Source of the DNA: Roseivivax halotolerans
GTDB lineage: Bacteria > Pseudomonadota > Alphaproteobacteria > Rhodobacterales > Rhodobacteraceae
Assembly (NCBI RefSeq): GCF_900115815.1
Contig: NZ_FOXV01000003.1
Span: forward strand, 344,130-408,129
Length of the DNA stretch: 64,000 bases
Direction: 5' to 3'
Part shown: piece by piece, positions 44,015 through 52,864 of the stretch
How positions within the stretch are numbered: position 1 is the first letter of the stretch
How the letters are laid out: every line of letters begins with the position of its first letter
Made by a program: the position numbers and the translations under genes
The notes under the pieces: generated by a model
What the model was told of the DNA's origin: nothing
The model's database searches: none
What the model saw: the letters and a program-made list of their open reading frames with translations, nothing else

Positions 44015-44103
44015 GCCGCGCGGTCTAGCGGAAGTCTCTAGGCAGGTGCAAGGGCCTCGGCGCGATAAATTTCCTCGGACATGGCGACGCCGCGTGAGCC
44101 GGC

Positions 44104-44823
44104 TCAGCCGCCGATGTGAAGGGTCAAGCGGCGGTTCTGCTTGCCCTTGTTCTCGATCTTGCCGAGCCGTGCGGGGCCGATCTCGCCGGTTCGGGCGACA
44201 TGCGTGCCGCCGCAAGGCTGCAGATCGACCTGGCTATCGCCTTCGCCGATGCGGACCAGCCGGATCCGGCCCGCGCCGCGCGGCGGCTGGACGGACATCG
44301 TCTTCACAAGGCCCGGATTGGCGTCGAGATCCGCCTCGTCGATCCAGTCTTCGCTCACCGGCAGATCGCGGGCGATGAGCGCGTTGAGCTCCGCCTCCAC
44401 CGCATCGCGGTCCTCGGGCGGCTCGGGCATGAGAAAATCGAGCCGGCCTTTTCCCGCGCCGATCTGGCCGCCCGTCACCGGAAGCGGGATCGCGACGGAG
44501 AGAAGGTGCAGCGCGGTGTGCATCTGCATATGCGCGAAGCGCCGGTCCCAATCGAGCCGCTGGGTCACCTCTGCGCCCACGGGCGGCAGGGAGACGGGCT
44601 CGGAGGGCACCAGCACCACCGCGTCACCCTGCCCCTTTACCGCCGTCGCGATCGCAATCTCTCCATGCTCCGAGAGAAGCGTGCCGCTATCGCCGGGCTG
44701 TCCACCACCCGTGGGGTAGAACAGCGTGCGGTCGAGCACGATGCCGCCTTCCTCGGTCAGCCCGGCCACGCGGGCACTGGCCTCGCGCTGATAAGGATCG
44801 GTCCGAAACAGCAAGTCCGTCAT
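44104..44823 (-). CDS. Alanyl-tRNA editing protein (AlaX type)
   Basis: The 239-aa protein is a free-standing editing domain of alanyl-tRNA synthetase. The zinc motifs HxxxH (QMHTALHLL) and CxxxH ([10 protein letters not shown]) are intact, and the N-terminus [15 protein letters not shown] is typical. It hydrolyses Ser- or Gly-tRNA(Ala) formed by mistake. It begins 6 bp before the MscS stop, so it is co-transcribed with the MscS-cysK genes to its right. It is chromosomal, next to the element's attachment site. Confidence 0.93.
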   Translation of the reverse strand: MTDLLFRTDPYQREASARVAGLTEEGGIVLDRTLFYPTGGGQPGDSGTLLSEHGEIAIATAVKGQGDAVVLVPSEPVSLPPVGAEVTQRLDWDRRFAHMQMHTALHLLSVAIPLPVTGGQIGAGKGRLDFLMPEPPEDRDAVEAELNALIARDLPVSEDWIDEADLDANPGLVKTMSVQPPRGAGRIRLVRIGEGDSQVDLQPCGGTHVARTGEIGPARLGKIENKGKQNRRLTLHIGG

Positions 44824-44829
44824 CTCGTG

Positions 44830-47382
44830 TCACTCTCCGTCGGGATCGCCGCCGCCCGTGCTGCGTTTCATCGCAGCCGGCATCGCGGCGCGCTCGTCCA
44901 TGCTTTGTGGTGTCTGGTCCTGCCCTGCAAACCCGCGATGATCCGCGCTGCCGCGCCCCGTGAGCTCTTCGGCGTTGCGAAGCCACAAATCGCGCTGCGG
45001 GAACGGGATCTGAATCCCCTCCTCGGCGAAGCGCTCGGCGATCTGGTGGTTCATCTCCGTCTGAACTTCGAAGATCTCCAGGATATCCGTCAGGATCACG
45101 CGGATCTCGAACTCGATGCCACTGTCGGCAAAGCCCTTGAACCAGACATAGGGGGCTGGGTTCATGAACACGAGCGGATGCGCGCGCGCGATGGACAACA
45201 GGATCCGTTCGACCTTGCGCGTGTCAGAGCCGTAGGCCACGCGCACCGGCACGATCAGGCGGCCGAACGTGTTGCCGCGCGTGTAGTTTGTCACCGTGCC
45301 GGTCACGAGGTCCGAGTTCGGCACGATCACATCGAACCGGTCGAAGGTCTCGATCCGGGTGGAACGCACCGAGATGTCCTTCACGAAGCCCATGTTGTCG
45401 CCGACCGCGATCCAGTCGCCCTCCCCGATGGGCCGCTCGATCAGAAGGATGATCCCCGAGACGAAGTTCGACACGATGTTCTGAAGGCCGAAGCCGATGC
45501 CGACGGACAACGCACCGGCGACGAGCGCGATGGAGGACAGATCGATCCCCGCCGCCGCGAAGGCGATCAGCGCGGCGGTAAAGACGCCGATATAGCCGAC
45601 GCCGGCGACGATGGCGTTGCGCCCGCCGATATCGATCTTGGTCTTCGGCAGGACGCTGGAGCGCAGCCCGCCCTGAAGGCCCCGCGTCAGTGCGTAGCCG
45701 ATCAGAAAAACGGCGATGAAGTAGAGAAAATCAGCCGGGCGGATGCGGCTGTCTCCGACCTGGTAGCCGGCAGTGAAGGTCGCCCAGAGCTCCGTCAGGT
45801 CGGAGACCCGCGCGCCCCAGATGAGCGCCAGCGCGGGCAGCGCGGTCAGCAGAAGAAGGAAGCCCGCGAAGACCGGCACGAGGCTGTTGGCCTCCTGCAC
45901 GGTCTTGCCCGCCACCAGCAGATAGAGATCCGACACGAACCGCAGAAGCACCAGCACCGTGCCCGCGAGCACCAGCGTCGCGATCATCGGGAAGGTCAGC
46001 GCCTGCGCGACCTGCAGGTATCCGGCAGCCGCGAAAACAGGTGCCGCGACGGCCGTCAGCACCACGAGCCGCCCGAACACGCGGCCGATCCGCATACGGA
46101 ACGCCATCGGATCGGGAGATTCCGGATCGTCGATCTCGGTATCGAGCACCGCGCGGCTGAAGATCGTCCCGATGCGGAACATCAGAACGCTGGCGACCAC
46201 GATGATCGGGAAGGCGAGGACCGCCGCCACTTCCGAGGAATAGTCGTCGACCTCGGTGAAAACGGAGCGCACACCGCTCAGCACGACGAGGATCGCGAGC
46301 GCACTGAAATAGAAGCGCGCCTCCGTCCGCCGCGCGGAATCGAGCGGCATAGTCGCCTCGTCATCGTCCGGCGAGAAGGTCTGTTGTGCCAGCCAGCGGA
46401 TATAGACGAAGACGCCGACCCAGATCGGCAATCGGCGCAGGATCACCTCGCCGCGCTCCCCGATCAGTTCGGTATATTCCAGACCGAGCGCGATCAGGAT
46501 GATGCCGGTCAGCGGCAGGATGATCATGCCGAGCGACGCGATGAAGCGCCACACGCCCGAGGCGCGGCGCGAGATGCGGTTGCGGAGCCAGTGCACGCCC
46601 GATTCCGCCCAGGCCCGTCCGCGCGCCAGGAGCAGGATGCCGAAGAGCCCCATGCCCAGTGCGACCGGCAGCCGCTCCCGGTCAAGCTCGTCGTCACCGG
46701 CGAAGATCTCGCCTTCCGCCTCGTCCCAGAAGGCCCGGATCGAGCGCGCAAGTTCCTCGAGGGCGCCGGGCCAGAGCGCGGGATTGAGCGGCGTCGGACC
46801 TTGCGAGAAGAGCCGCTCGGCCGCACGCGCCCGGATGCGCGCGTCGATCTCGCGGATGAGACCGTCGGCGCGGGTGAAGGCCTCCTCGGCGGTCACGATA
46901 GGCGCGCGCGCCTCCTCGAGCTGGGCGTTCAGCGCGGCCCGGCGATCAGCCACATCCTGCGCCTCTTCTTCGCCTTCCTCAGGTGCGGGCCCCAGAGCGT
47001 TCAGCTGCGCTTCAAGCGTCTGGATGCGCGCGTTCTGCTGATTCTGAAGGATGCTGAAACGGTCACGATACCCGACGAGGTCGCCCCGGATCCGCTCCAG
47101 AAGGCCGGTTGGCGGCTCGCCATCCGCGAGCGTTCTCTCGATCCGCTCCGCGGTATCGCTCCAGGCGGAGAAATCGACATCGAGCGCGTCGTCAGGCGGC
47201 GCGATGTCGGACAATTCGTCGGATGGGTCGGGCCCGGTGAGCGCTTCGCCCAGTGCCTCGACGCCCTCGGTGGCCGCCTCGGCGGGTGCGGATTGCTCCT
47301 GTGCGATGCCCGCGACCGGCAGCCATGCCAGACACAGGACGAGCGCTGCGGCGAGCCGGCGGATCGCCGCGATGCGTCTCAT
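44830..47382 (-). CDS. Large MscS-family mechanosensitive channel with DUF3772
   Basis: The 850-aa protein has a signal peptide, then a long periplasmic coiled-coil part with QNQQNARIQTLEAQLNAL (DUF3772), about ten membrane helices, and a C-terminal MscS domain (ALSVGIGFGLQNIVSNFVSG pore helix; GDWIAVGDNMGFVKDISVRS). Such large MscS proteins open under membrane tension and protect cells from osmotic downshock. Its start overlaps the cysK stop by 4 nt. Confidence 0.92.
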   Translation of the reverse strand: MRRIAAIRRLAAALVLCLAWLPVAGIAQEQSAPAEAATEGVEALGEALTGPDPSDELSDIAPPDDALDVDFSAWSDTAERIERTLADGEPPTGLLERIRGDLVGYRDRFSILQNQQNARIQTLEAQLNALGPAPEEGEEEAQDVADRRAALNAQLEEARAPIVTAEEAFTRADGLIREIDARIRARAAERLFSQGPTPLNPALWPGALEELARSIRAFWDEAEGEIFAGDDELDRERLPVALGMGLFGILLLARGRAWAESGVHWLRNRISRRASGVWRFIASLGMIILPLTGIILIALGLEYTELIGERGEVILRRLPIWVGVFVYIRWLAQQTFSPDDDEATMPLDSARRTEARFYFSALAILVVLSGVRSVFTEVDDYSSEVAAVLAFPIIVVASVLMFRIGTIFSRAVLDTEIDDPESPDPMAFRMRIGRVFGRLVVLTAVAAPVFAAAGYLQVAQALTFPMIATLVLAGTVLVLLRFVSDLYLLVAGKTVQEANSLVPVFAGFLLLLTALPALALIWGARVSDLTELWATFTAGYQVGDSRIRPADFLYFIAVFLIGYALTRGLQGGLRSSVLPKTKIDIGGRNAIVAGVGYIGVFTAALIAFAAAGIDLSSIALVAGALSVGIGFGLQNIVSNFVSGIILLIERPIGEGDWIAVGDNMGFVKDISVRSTRIETFDRFDVIVPNSDLVTGTVTNYTRGNTFGRLIVPVRVAYGSDTRKVERILLSIARAHPLVFMNPAPYVWFKGFADSGIEFEIRVILTDILEIFEVQTEMNHQIAERFAEEGIQIPFPQRDLWLRNAEELTGRGSADHRGFAGQDQTPQSMDERAAMPAAMKRSTGGGDPDGE

Positions 47383-48407
47383 GTGTCCTCGAAAACGCCC
47401 GGAATGGAGGCAGGCGCCTTGTCGAGCCACGGCGGTGTCGGAAGGCCCTTGGCCTCGAGAAACTCGCGGTTGAAGAGCTTGGACTGGTAGCGGTTGCCGT
47501 AATCGCAGAGGATCGTGACGATCGTATGCCCCGGCCCCATCTCGCGAGCCATGTGCATCGCGCCCGCGACGTTGACCCCGGTCGAGCCGCCCATCACGAG
47601 CCCTTCATGCTGCAATAGGTCGAAGACGATGGGCAGCGCTTCGGCGTCGGGCACGCGGCACGCGAAATCGGGCGTGTAACCGTCAAGATTGGCGGTGATC
47701 CGCCCTTGCCCGATCCCTTCGGTGATGGAATCGCCAGGGTTTTCCTCGCCGGTCATCAGCTTGAGCAGGCCCGCGCCCTCGGGGTCGGCAAGACCGACTT
47801 TCACGCCCTTTGGCTGCAGCGCCGCCGCGACACCCGCGACCGTCCCGCCCGATCCGGCGGCACAGATGAAGCCGTCGACCTTGCCGCCTGTCTGCTCCCA
47901 TATCTCGGGTCCGGTCGTCTCGATATGGGCCTGGCGGTTGGCAACATTGTCGAACTGGTTCGCCCAGATCGCGCCATGCGGTTCGGTCTTGGCAAGCTCT
48001 TCCGCCAGTCGGCCCGAATAGCGCACGTAGTTGTTGGGGTTCTTGTAGGGCGCGGCCGGCACCTCCACGAGTTCCGCACCCGCAAGCCGCAGCATGTCTT
48101 TCTTTTCCTGGCTCTGGGTCTCGGGAATGACGATGACCGTCTTGAAACCCATCGACGCGCCAACGAGCGCGAGGCCGATCCCGGTATTGCCCGCCGTGCC
48201 CTCGACGATGGTGCCGCCGGGCTCGAGCAGACCCTTCTCCACCGCGTCACGGATGATGAACAGCGCCGCGCGATCCTTCACCGACTGGCCGGGATTCATG
48301 AATTCCGCCTTGCCGAGGATCTCGCAGCCGGTCTCCTCGCTCGCCTTGCGAAGGCGGATGAGCGGCGTGCGGCCAATCGCGTCAGCCATGTCCTTTGCGA
48401 TACGCAT
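47379..48407 (-). CDS. cysK: Cysteine synthase A (PLP enzyme)
   Basis: The 342-aa protein has the PLP lysine in NPGQSVKDRA (Lys44), the acetylserine-binding loop EGTAGNTGIG and the phosphate loop CAAGSGGTVAGV. It makes L-cysteine from O-acetylserine and sulfide. In Rhodobacter sphaeroides cysK lies beside trgAB and contributes to tellurite resistance; the same order (trgA-trgB-cysK on the coding strand) is seen here. A 63-bp gap follows trgB. Confidence 0.94.
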   Translation of the reverse strand: MRIAKDMADAIGRTPLIRLRKASEETGCEILGKAEFMNPGQSVKDRAALFIIRDAVEKGLLEPGGTIVEGTAGNTGIGLALVGASMGFKTVIVIPETQSQEKKDMLRLAGAELVEVPAAPYKNPNNYVRYSGRLAEELAKTEPHGAIWANQFDNVANRQAHIETTGPEIWEQTGGKVDGFICAAGSGGTVAGVAAALQPKGVKVGLADPEGAGLLKLMTGEENPGDSITEGIGQGRITANLDGYTPDFACRVPDAEALPIVFDLLQHEGLVMGGSTGVNVAGAMHMAREMGPGHTIVTILCDYGNRYQSKLFNREFLEAKGLPTPPWLDKAPASIPGVFEDT

Positions 48408-48470
48408 GGGCGGTCTCCTTTGCTTGTCCCGCTCGGTTGCCCTTGGGTGTAGGGCGCAGGTCGGGCGAAC

Positions 48471-49586
48471 TCAAGCGCCCGTGCGCAAGGCGGGCCTTTC
48501 CCGCGCAAGCCAGAGCAGCATCATCGCGAGCGGCCCGGCATTGACTTCGCCCGTCTCGACGAGCCCCATCGCCGCGTCGAAGGAAATGACGTGGCTGCGG
48601 ATATCCTCGTTTTCCTCGTCGAGCCCGGCAAGGACCGTGCCGCGTCCGGCCAGATCGGCCAGCCCCAGGAAGCAATGGAAATACTCGGTCGAATAACCGG
48701 GGGAGGCATAGACCTTGAGCATGGGGCGCATGTCAGAAAGCTCGAGCCGTGCCTCCTCGACCGCCTCGCGCCGCGCGGTCTCCATCGGATCCTCGCCCGC
48801 ATCGACAAGCCCCGCGATGGGTTCCAGCACCCAAGGCCCCGGATCGCCGCGCATGAGCGGGCCGTAGCGAAACTGCTCGATCAGAAGCACCTGGTCCGTC
48901 ACCGGATCATACGGCAGAACGAGCGCCGCATCGAAGGCGCAGAACGCCTCGCGCGTCACCGCCTCCGAATAGCCGCCGCGATATTGCGGGTAGCTGACTG
49001 TAAAGCGCCGCAGCCGGAAGAACCCGTCATGCCCGCCTTCCGCGATTTCGAGGCGCGGCAGGTCCCCCCGCCCCATATCAGTTCGAAGCGCGTGCGGCGC
49101 GCCCTCCGCTGCCATCTCGCGGGCCCAGCCGCGGGCGCAGAAAACGGACCACAGCGCGTGCGCCGCGTCCGCGTCGGTCTTGCCGTACCGCGCCATCACC
49201 TCCTCGGCCGCCGAGACCATCACCGTCGCCCAGCGAGACGCCCAATCCTCGATATCGAAGAGCGCGCCCAGTTCCGGCCGCGTATCCGACAGGTAGACCC
49301 TCGCCTCGCGCGGCCCCGTCTCGGTCTCGACAGTGACGGTCTCTGGGCGGTAGCCGAACCCTTCCTCGAAGAAGTCGAGCCGCGCCGCCGCTTCGGCGGA
49401 GACATCGACCAGAACGCCGTCCGCGTCCGAGCCATCCTTCGCGATCAGAACCGGATAGGCCTGACCGGCAACCCAGTGGACCGCGTGCCCGGCCAGCGAC
49501 GCGCGCTCCGCCTTGGCGGGCGTGCCCGCGACGCGCTCAAACAGCTCCGGATGGCGGAGCGTGCCGTAAAGAAAATACCTAGTCAT
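48471..49586 (-). CDS. trgB: Tellurite-resistance protein TrgB: GGCT-like domain fused to Nudix hydrolase
   Basis: The 371-aa protein joins a gamma-glutamylcyclotransferase-like domain (residues 1 to about 110; FLYGTLRHPELF is the substrate loop) to a Nudix hydrolase with the box GLVDAGEDPMETARREAVEE. The second part is close to ADP-ribose pyrophosphatases. The fusion and its neighbours match TrgB of Rhodobacter. The chosen ATG gives the GGCT N-terminus; an upstream in-frame extension is not supported. TrgA ends 2 bp upstream. Confidence 0.93.
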   Translation of the reverse strand: MTRYFLYGTLRHPELFERVAGTPAKAERASLAGHAVHWVAGQAYPVLIAKDGSDADGVLVDVSAEAAARLDFFEEGFGYRPETVTVETETGPREARVYLSDTRPELGALFDIEDWASRWATVMVSAAEEVMARYGKTDADAAHALWSVFCARGWAREMAAEGAPHALRTDMGRGDLPRLEIAEGGHDGFFRLRRFTVSYPQYRGGYSEAVTREAFCAFDAALVLPYDPVTDQVLLIEQFRYGPLMRGDPGPWVLEPIAGLVDAGEDPMETARREAVEEARLELSDMRPMLKVYASPGYSTEYFHCFLGLADLAGRGTVLAGLDEENEDIRSHVISFDAAMGLVETGEVNAGPLAMMLLWLARERPALRTGA

Positions 49587-49587
49587 G

Positions 49588-50028
49588 TCAGCGCCAGTAG
49601 TGGCTCGCGACTTCGGCCGCAACGGCCACGATGATCGCGCCGATCGCCATCAATCCCAGGATATTGAGCGTCAGCAGAAAAGAACCGTATTCGAGGAAAT
49701 ACGTGATTGCGCCGTCGATCGCCTCGAAAACGGTCCGGTACTTGCGGTCCATCGAATCCGCGACCATCTGCTCGACCGCGTGCACGAAGAGGCAGACCAC
49801 CGTAGTCGCGAAGGTGCCCGTGATCCCGTTGGTGATCGCAGCGGACGTGCCCTTGCCGACCCGCGCACCGATGAACTTCCAGCCGCCGAAGAAAGCGATG
49901 AGCGCGTTGACCTCCGACACAGCCCCGACCGTGATCGAGCTAGGCAGGCCCGCCTTCACCATTTCGGTGACCACGAAGGCCAGCGCTGCGAGCAACAAGC
50001 CCGCGACAAGTTTCGGTGCCGTGGGCAT
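49588..50028 (-). CDS. trgA: TrgA family membrane protein
   Basis: The 146-aa protein has four hydrophobic stretches (LVAGLLLAALAFVVTEMV, VNALIAFFGGWKFIGARVG, GTFATTVVCLFVHAVEQMV, FLLTLNILGLMAIGAIIVAV) and the family phrase GGWKFIGARVG. It belongs to the TrgA group linked with tellurite resistance in Rhodobacter. It ends 2 bp before trgB and begins 7 bp after the cyclopropane synthase gene. Confidence 0.92.
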   Translation of the reverse strand: MPTAPKLVAGLLLAALAFVVTEMVKAGLPSSITVGAVSEVNALIAFFGGWKFIGARVGKGTSAAITNGITGTFATTVVCLFVHAVEQMVADSMDRKYRTVFEAIDGAITYFLEYGSFLLTLNILGLMAIGAIIVAVAAEVASHYWR

Positions 50029-50034
50029 GTGTTC

Positions 50035-51255
50035 TCAACCCGGACGAGACAACGTGATCTGCGTGACGTCGCAATTCCCCGTCGCGAAGGTCGCGGCGCA
50101 GGACGTCAGATAGAAATTCCACATGCGGCGGAAGCGGTCGTCAAATCCTAACTGCGCCACCTCGTCCCATTTGCGGTTGAACGTGTCATGCCAGCGACGG
50201 AGCGTCTGGTCGTAGCTGTCGCCGAACTCGATGCTGCGTAGAACCTCGAGCCCGGCGCGCTTGATCTCGTCGCGCAGCACCACCGGCGAAGGCAGCATGC
50301 CGCCAGGGAAGATGTATTTCTGGATGAAATCGGGCCCGCGCTTATAGACGTCCCAGCGGCGGTGATCGACGGTGATGACCTGCAGCGTGGCCGTCGCGCC
50401 TGGCTTGAGCCGGTCTTTGACGGTGTTGAAATAGACCGGCCAGTAGCGCTCCCCGACCGCCTCGAACATCTCGATGGAGGCGATGCCGTCATAAAGCCCG
50501 CGCTCGTCGCGGTAATCCTGCAACTTGAACTCGACCCGGTCCTCGAGCCCCGCGCGCCGAATGCGCTCCTTGGCGTAGTCGTATTGCGCCTGGCTGATGG
50601 TGAGCCCCGTCACCCGCAGGCCGCGCTCCTTCGCGGCATATTCGGCAAAGCCGCCCCAGCCGCAGCCGATCTCGAGCACGTGGTCACCGGGCTGCGCGCC
50701 CATCTGGTCCACCATCGAGGCGTATTTGGCGATCTGCGCCTTCTCGAGGCTCTCCTGGCCGGTATCGAACTTGGCCGAGGAATAGGTCATCGTGTCATCG
50801 AGCCAGAGCTGGTAGAACTCGTTGCCGAGATCGTAGTGCTGCGCGATGTTGCGACGCGCCTGGGTCTTGGAATTGGATTTCAACCAGAACCGCAGCCGCT
50901 CGTAGGCGCGCAGGAGCCCCATGCCGGGAAATCCGTCGTAGATGTCCTCGTTGTCCGCATGGACGAGATCCATGAAGGCCTGCAGGTCCGGCGTCGACCA
51001 CCAACCGTCGAGATAGCCGTCGCAGAACCCCAGATCGCCCTCACGGATGAGGCGCGCAAAGAGATCGGGATTGTGCAGATGCAGCTCGGCGACCGGTCCG
51101 GGATTGCGCCCGTCTGCGCGGAAAACGCGCCCATCCGGCATCACGAAGTCGATGCGTCCATTGTTCATCTTTTGCGACATGTCGAAGACTTGCGCAAAAT
51201 ACCGCGGCAGGCCGTCTTGGCCCTGCGTCGAGGTCAATACCATCGAGTTCCCCAT
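50035..51255 (-). CDS. cfa: Cyclopropane-fatty-acyl-phospholipid synthase
   Basis: The 406-aa enzyme has the AdoMet motif VLEIGCGWGGFAEYAAKERG, the CFA-type segment QHYDLGNEFYQLWLDDTMTY and the active region QKYIFPGGMLPSPVV. It adds a methylene from AdoMet to unsaturated membrane lipids. Three starts are possible: a GTG at 51276, the ATG used at 51255, or an ATG at 51243 with GGGGAA just before it. It heads the operon cfa-trgA-trgB-cysK-mscS-alaX. Confidence 0.93.
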   Translation of the reverse strand: MGNSMVLTSTQGQDGLPRYFAQVFDMSQKMNNGRIDFVMPDGRVFRADGRNPGPVAELHLHNPDLFARLIREGDLGFCDGYLDGWWSTPDLQAFMDLVHADNEDIYDGFPGMGLLRAYERLRFWLKSNSKTQARRNIAQHYDLGNEFYQLWLDDTMTYSSAKFDTGQESLEKAQIAKYASMVDQMGAQPGDHVLEIGCGWGGFAEYAAKERGLRVTGLTISQAQYDYAKERIRRAGLEDRVEFKLQDYRDERGLYDGIASIEMFEAVGERYWPVYFNTVKDRLKPGATATLQVITVDHRRWDVYKRGPDFIQKYIFPGGMLPSPVVLRDEIKRAGLEVLRSIEFGDSYDQTLRRWHDTFNRKWDEVAQLGFDDRFRRMWNFYLTSCAATFATGNCDVTQITLSRPG

Positions 51256-51354
51256 TTCATCCGACGCTCCAGACACGGGCGCCGGGTGTGTCCCGTTTCA
51301 CGGCAAGCTATAGCGCGGAGGCCGCACCCCGCAAGTTGACGCCGGGACATGCGT

Positions 51355-52776
51355 TCAGAAGTCACGGTTCTCATAGGCGTCAAGCGCGCGCTGCCGACCT
51401 TCTTTCGCACCCACGATCGGCTCGGGGTAGTCGTCATCCGGCGAGATTTTCCAGCTGCGCGGAATGGCCTCGAAATAGGACAGAGCCGTCTCGGGTGGGT
51501 TGTTCTGCCCTTCGGCGATCCAGCGATTGATGAATGTGCGGTCCTTGTCGAACCGGTCCACCTGCGTTTCGGGATTGAAGACGCGGAAATAGGGGGTCGC
51601 GTCGGGGCCGGAGCCCGCCGACCATTGCCAGCCCATCGCGTTGGAGGCCGGATCCCAGTCGATCAGGCAATCCTCGAACCATTCCTTGCCGATCTTCCAA
51701 TGGCACATGAGGTGTTTGCAGAGGTAGGAGGCGACGATCATTCGGCCGCGATTGTGCATCCGGCCCGTCACGTACATCTCGCGCAGAGCCGCATCGACGA
51801 ACGCCATGCCCGTCCGGGCGCGCTTCCACGCGATGACCTCGGATTTGCGCTCGTCCTCGTTCCAGGGAAAGGCATCCCATTCCTCGCGCCAATTGCCGGT
51901 CTCGAGCTGCGGCGTGTGCCAGAGAAGGTGGTAGGCGAACTCGCGCCAGACGAGCTCCTGAAGAAAGGTCTGCGCGTCGTCCTTGCCATCGTTCAGGGCG
52001 CGCATGCCCGCGGCCCAGCATTGATGCGGCGTGATCTCTCCGAGCGCGAGGTTCTCCGACAGGTTCGAGGTGCCGTCCACCGCCGGGATGTCGCGGTTCG
52101 CTTTGTATGCCCCGATCTTCGAGGACACGAACGCGCCGAGCCGCGCTTGCGCCGCGCTCTCGCCGAGCTGCACATAGGGGCGCACCACGTCCGCGCCGCG
52201 ATCCATGCCCGCCCCGAGGCTCCACTCGTCCAGCGCATCGCTCGCGGGCCAGTCAGCTGGCGCGGGGATCTTGCCTGGCGTCGCGATCGGCTCGGGCACC
52301 TCGCGATCCTTCACCGCGCGCCAGAACGGCGTATAGACCTTGTAGAACTCGCCCTGCTTGGTTTCGACGCTCCACGGTTCGAACATCAGGTGTCCGGCGA
52401 AGCTTTTGGCCTCGAGCCCGTCATCCTTGAGCCCCGACTTCACGCGCTCGTCGCGCTCGACGCTGTCCGCATCGTAGGCGCGCATCCAGTAGACCGCCCC
52501 CGCCCCGGTTTCCTCCACCAGCTTTCGCAAGACTTCGAGCGGCGGGCCTGCGCGCAGGATCAACCGGCTGCCCTTCTCCGCGTAGCTCTCGCCCAGCACG
52601 CCGAGGCCGAGGCCCAGCCGCCAGACCGGTGCGGTGCCAAGCTTGTCGACCAGGTTGTCGCGGATGAAGACCGGGATGACCGGACCGCCACGCCTGGCCG
52701 CGGCGTCGAGCGCCGGATGGTCCGAGAGCCGCAGATCGCGGCGATGCCAAAGGATCGTGGGTCGCGTGTCGGCCAA
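51355..52776 (-). CDS. phr: Deoxyribodipyrimidine (CPD) photolyase
   Basis: The 473-aa protein starts with an antenna-binding Rossmann domain (TILWHRRDLRLSDHPALDAA) and has the FAD domain with WREFAYHLLWHTPQ, NRGRMIVASYLCKHL and WQWSAGSGPDATPYFRVFNP. It repairs UV-made cyclobutane dimers with blue light. The start codon appears to be TTG at 52776, with GGGAGAGACC just before it; no early ATG exists. It is transcribed in the same direction as cfa. In Rhodobacter a photolyase gene also lies near this gene set. Confidence 0.93.
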   Translation of the reverse strand: MADTRPTILWHRRDLRLSDHPALDAAARRGGPVIPVFIRDNLVDKLGTAPVWRLGLGLGVLGESYAEKGSRLILRAGPPLEVLRKLVEETGAGAVYWMRAYDADSVERDERVKSGLKDDGLEAKSFAGHLMFEPWSVETKQGEFYKVYTPFWRAVKDREVPEPIATPGKIPAPADWPASDALDEWSLGAGMDRGADVVRPYVQLGESAAQARLGAFVSSKIGAYKANRDIPAVDGTSNLSENLALGEITPHQCWAAGMRALNDGKDDAQTFLQELVWREFAYHLLWHTPQLETGNWREEWDAFPWNEDERKSEVIAWKRARTGMAFVDAALREMYVTGRMHNRGRMIVASYLCKHLMCHWKIGKEWFEDCLIDWDPASNAMGWQWSAGSGPDATPYFRVFNPETQVDRFDKDRTFINRWIAEGQNNPPETALSYFEAIPRSWKISPDDDYPEPIVGAKEGRQRALDAYENRDF

Positions 52777-52864
52777 AGGTCTCTCCCGGAATTGCGGCGC
52801 ATGTTCCGGGAAAGCTAGCGTGGGCGCGCGAGGGTCAACAGACCCCGCGCGTCATGACCCGGCC

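Noticed and set aside
44116..47490. A long open frame (1124 codons) opposite the MscS and AlaX genes
   Set aside because: It is the antisense shadow of high-GC coding sequence; its translation is low-complexity Arg/Asp/His-rich and has no domains.
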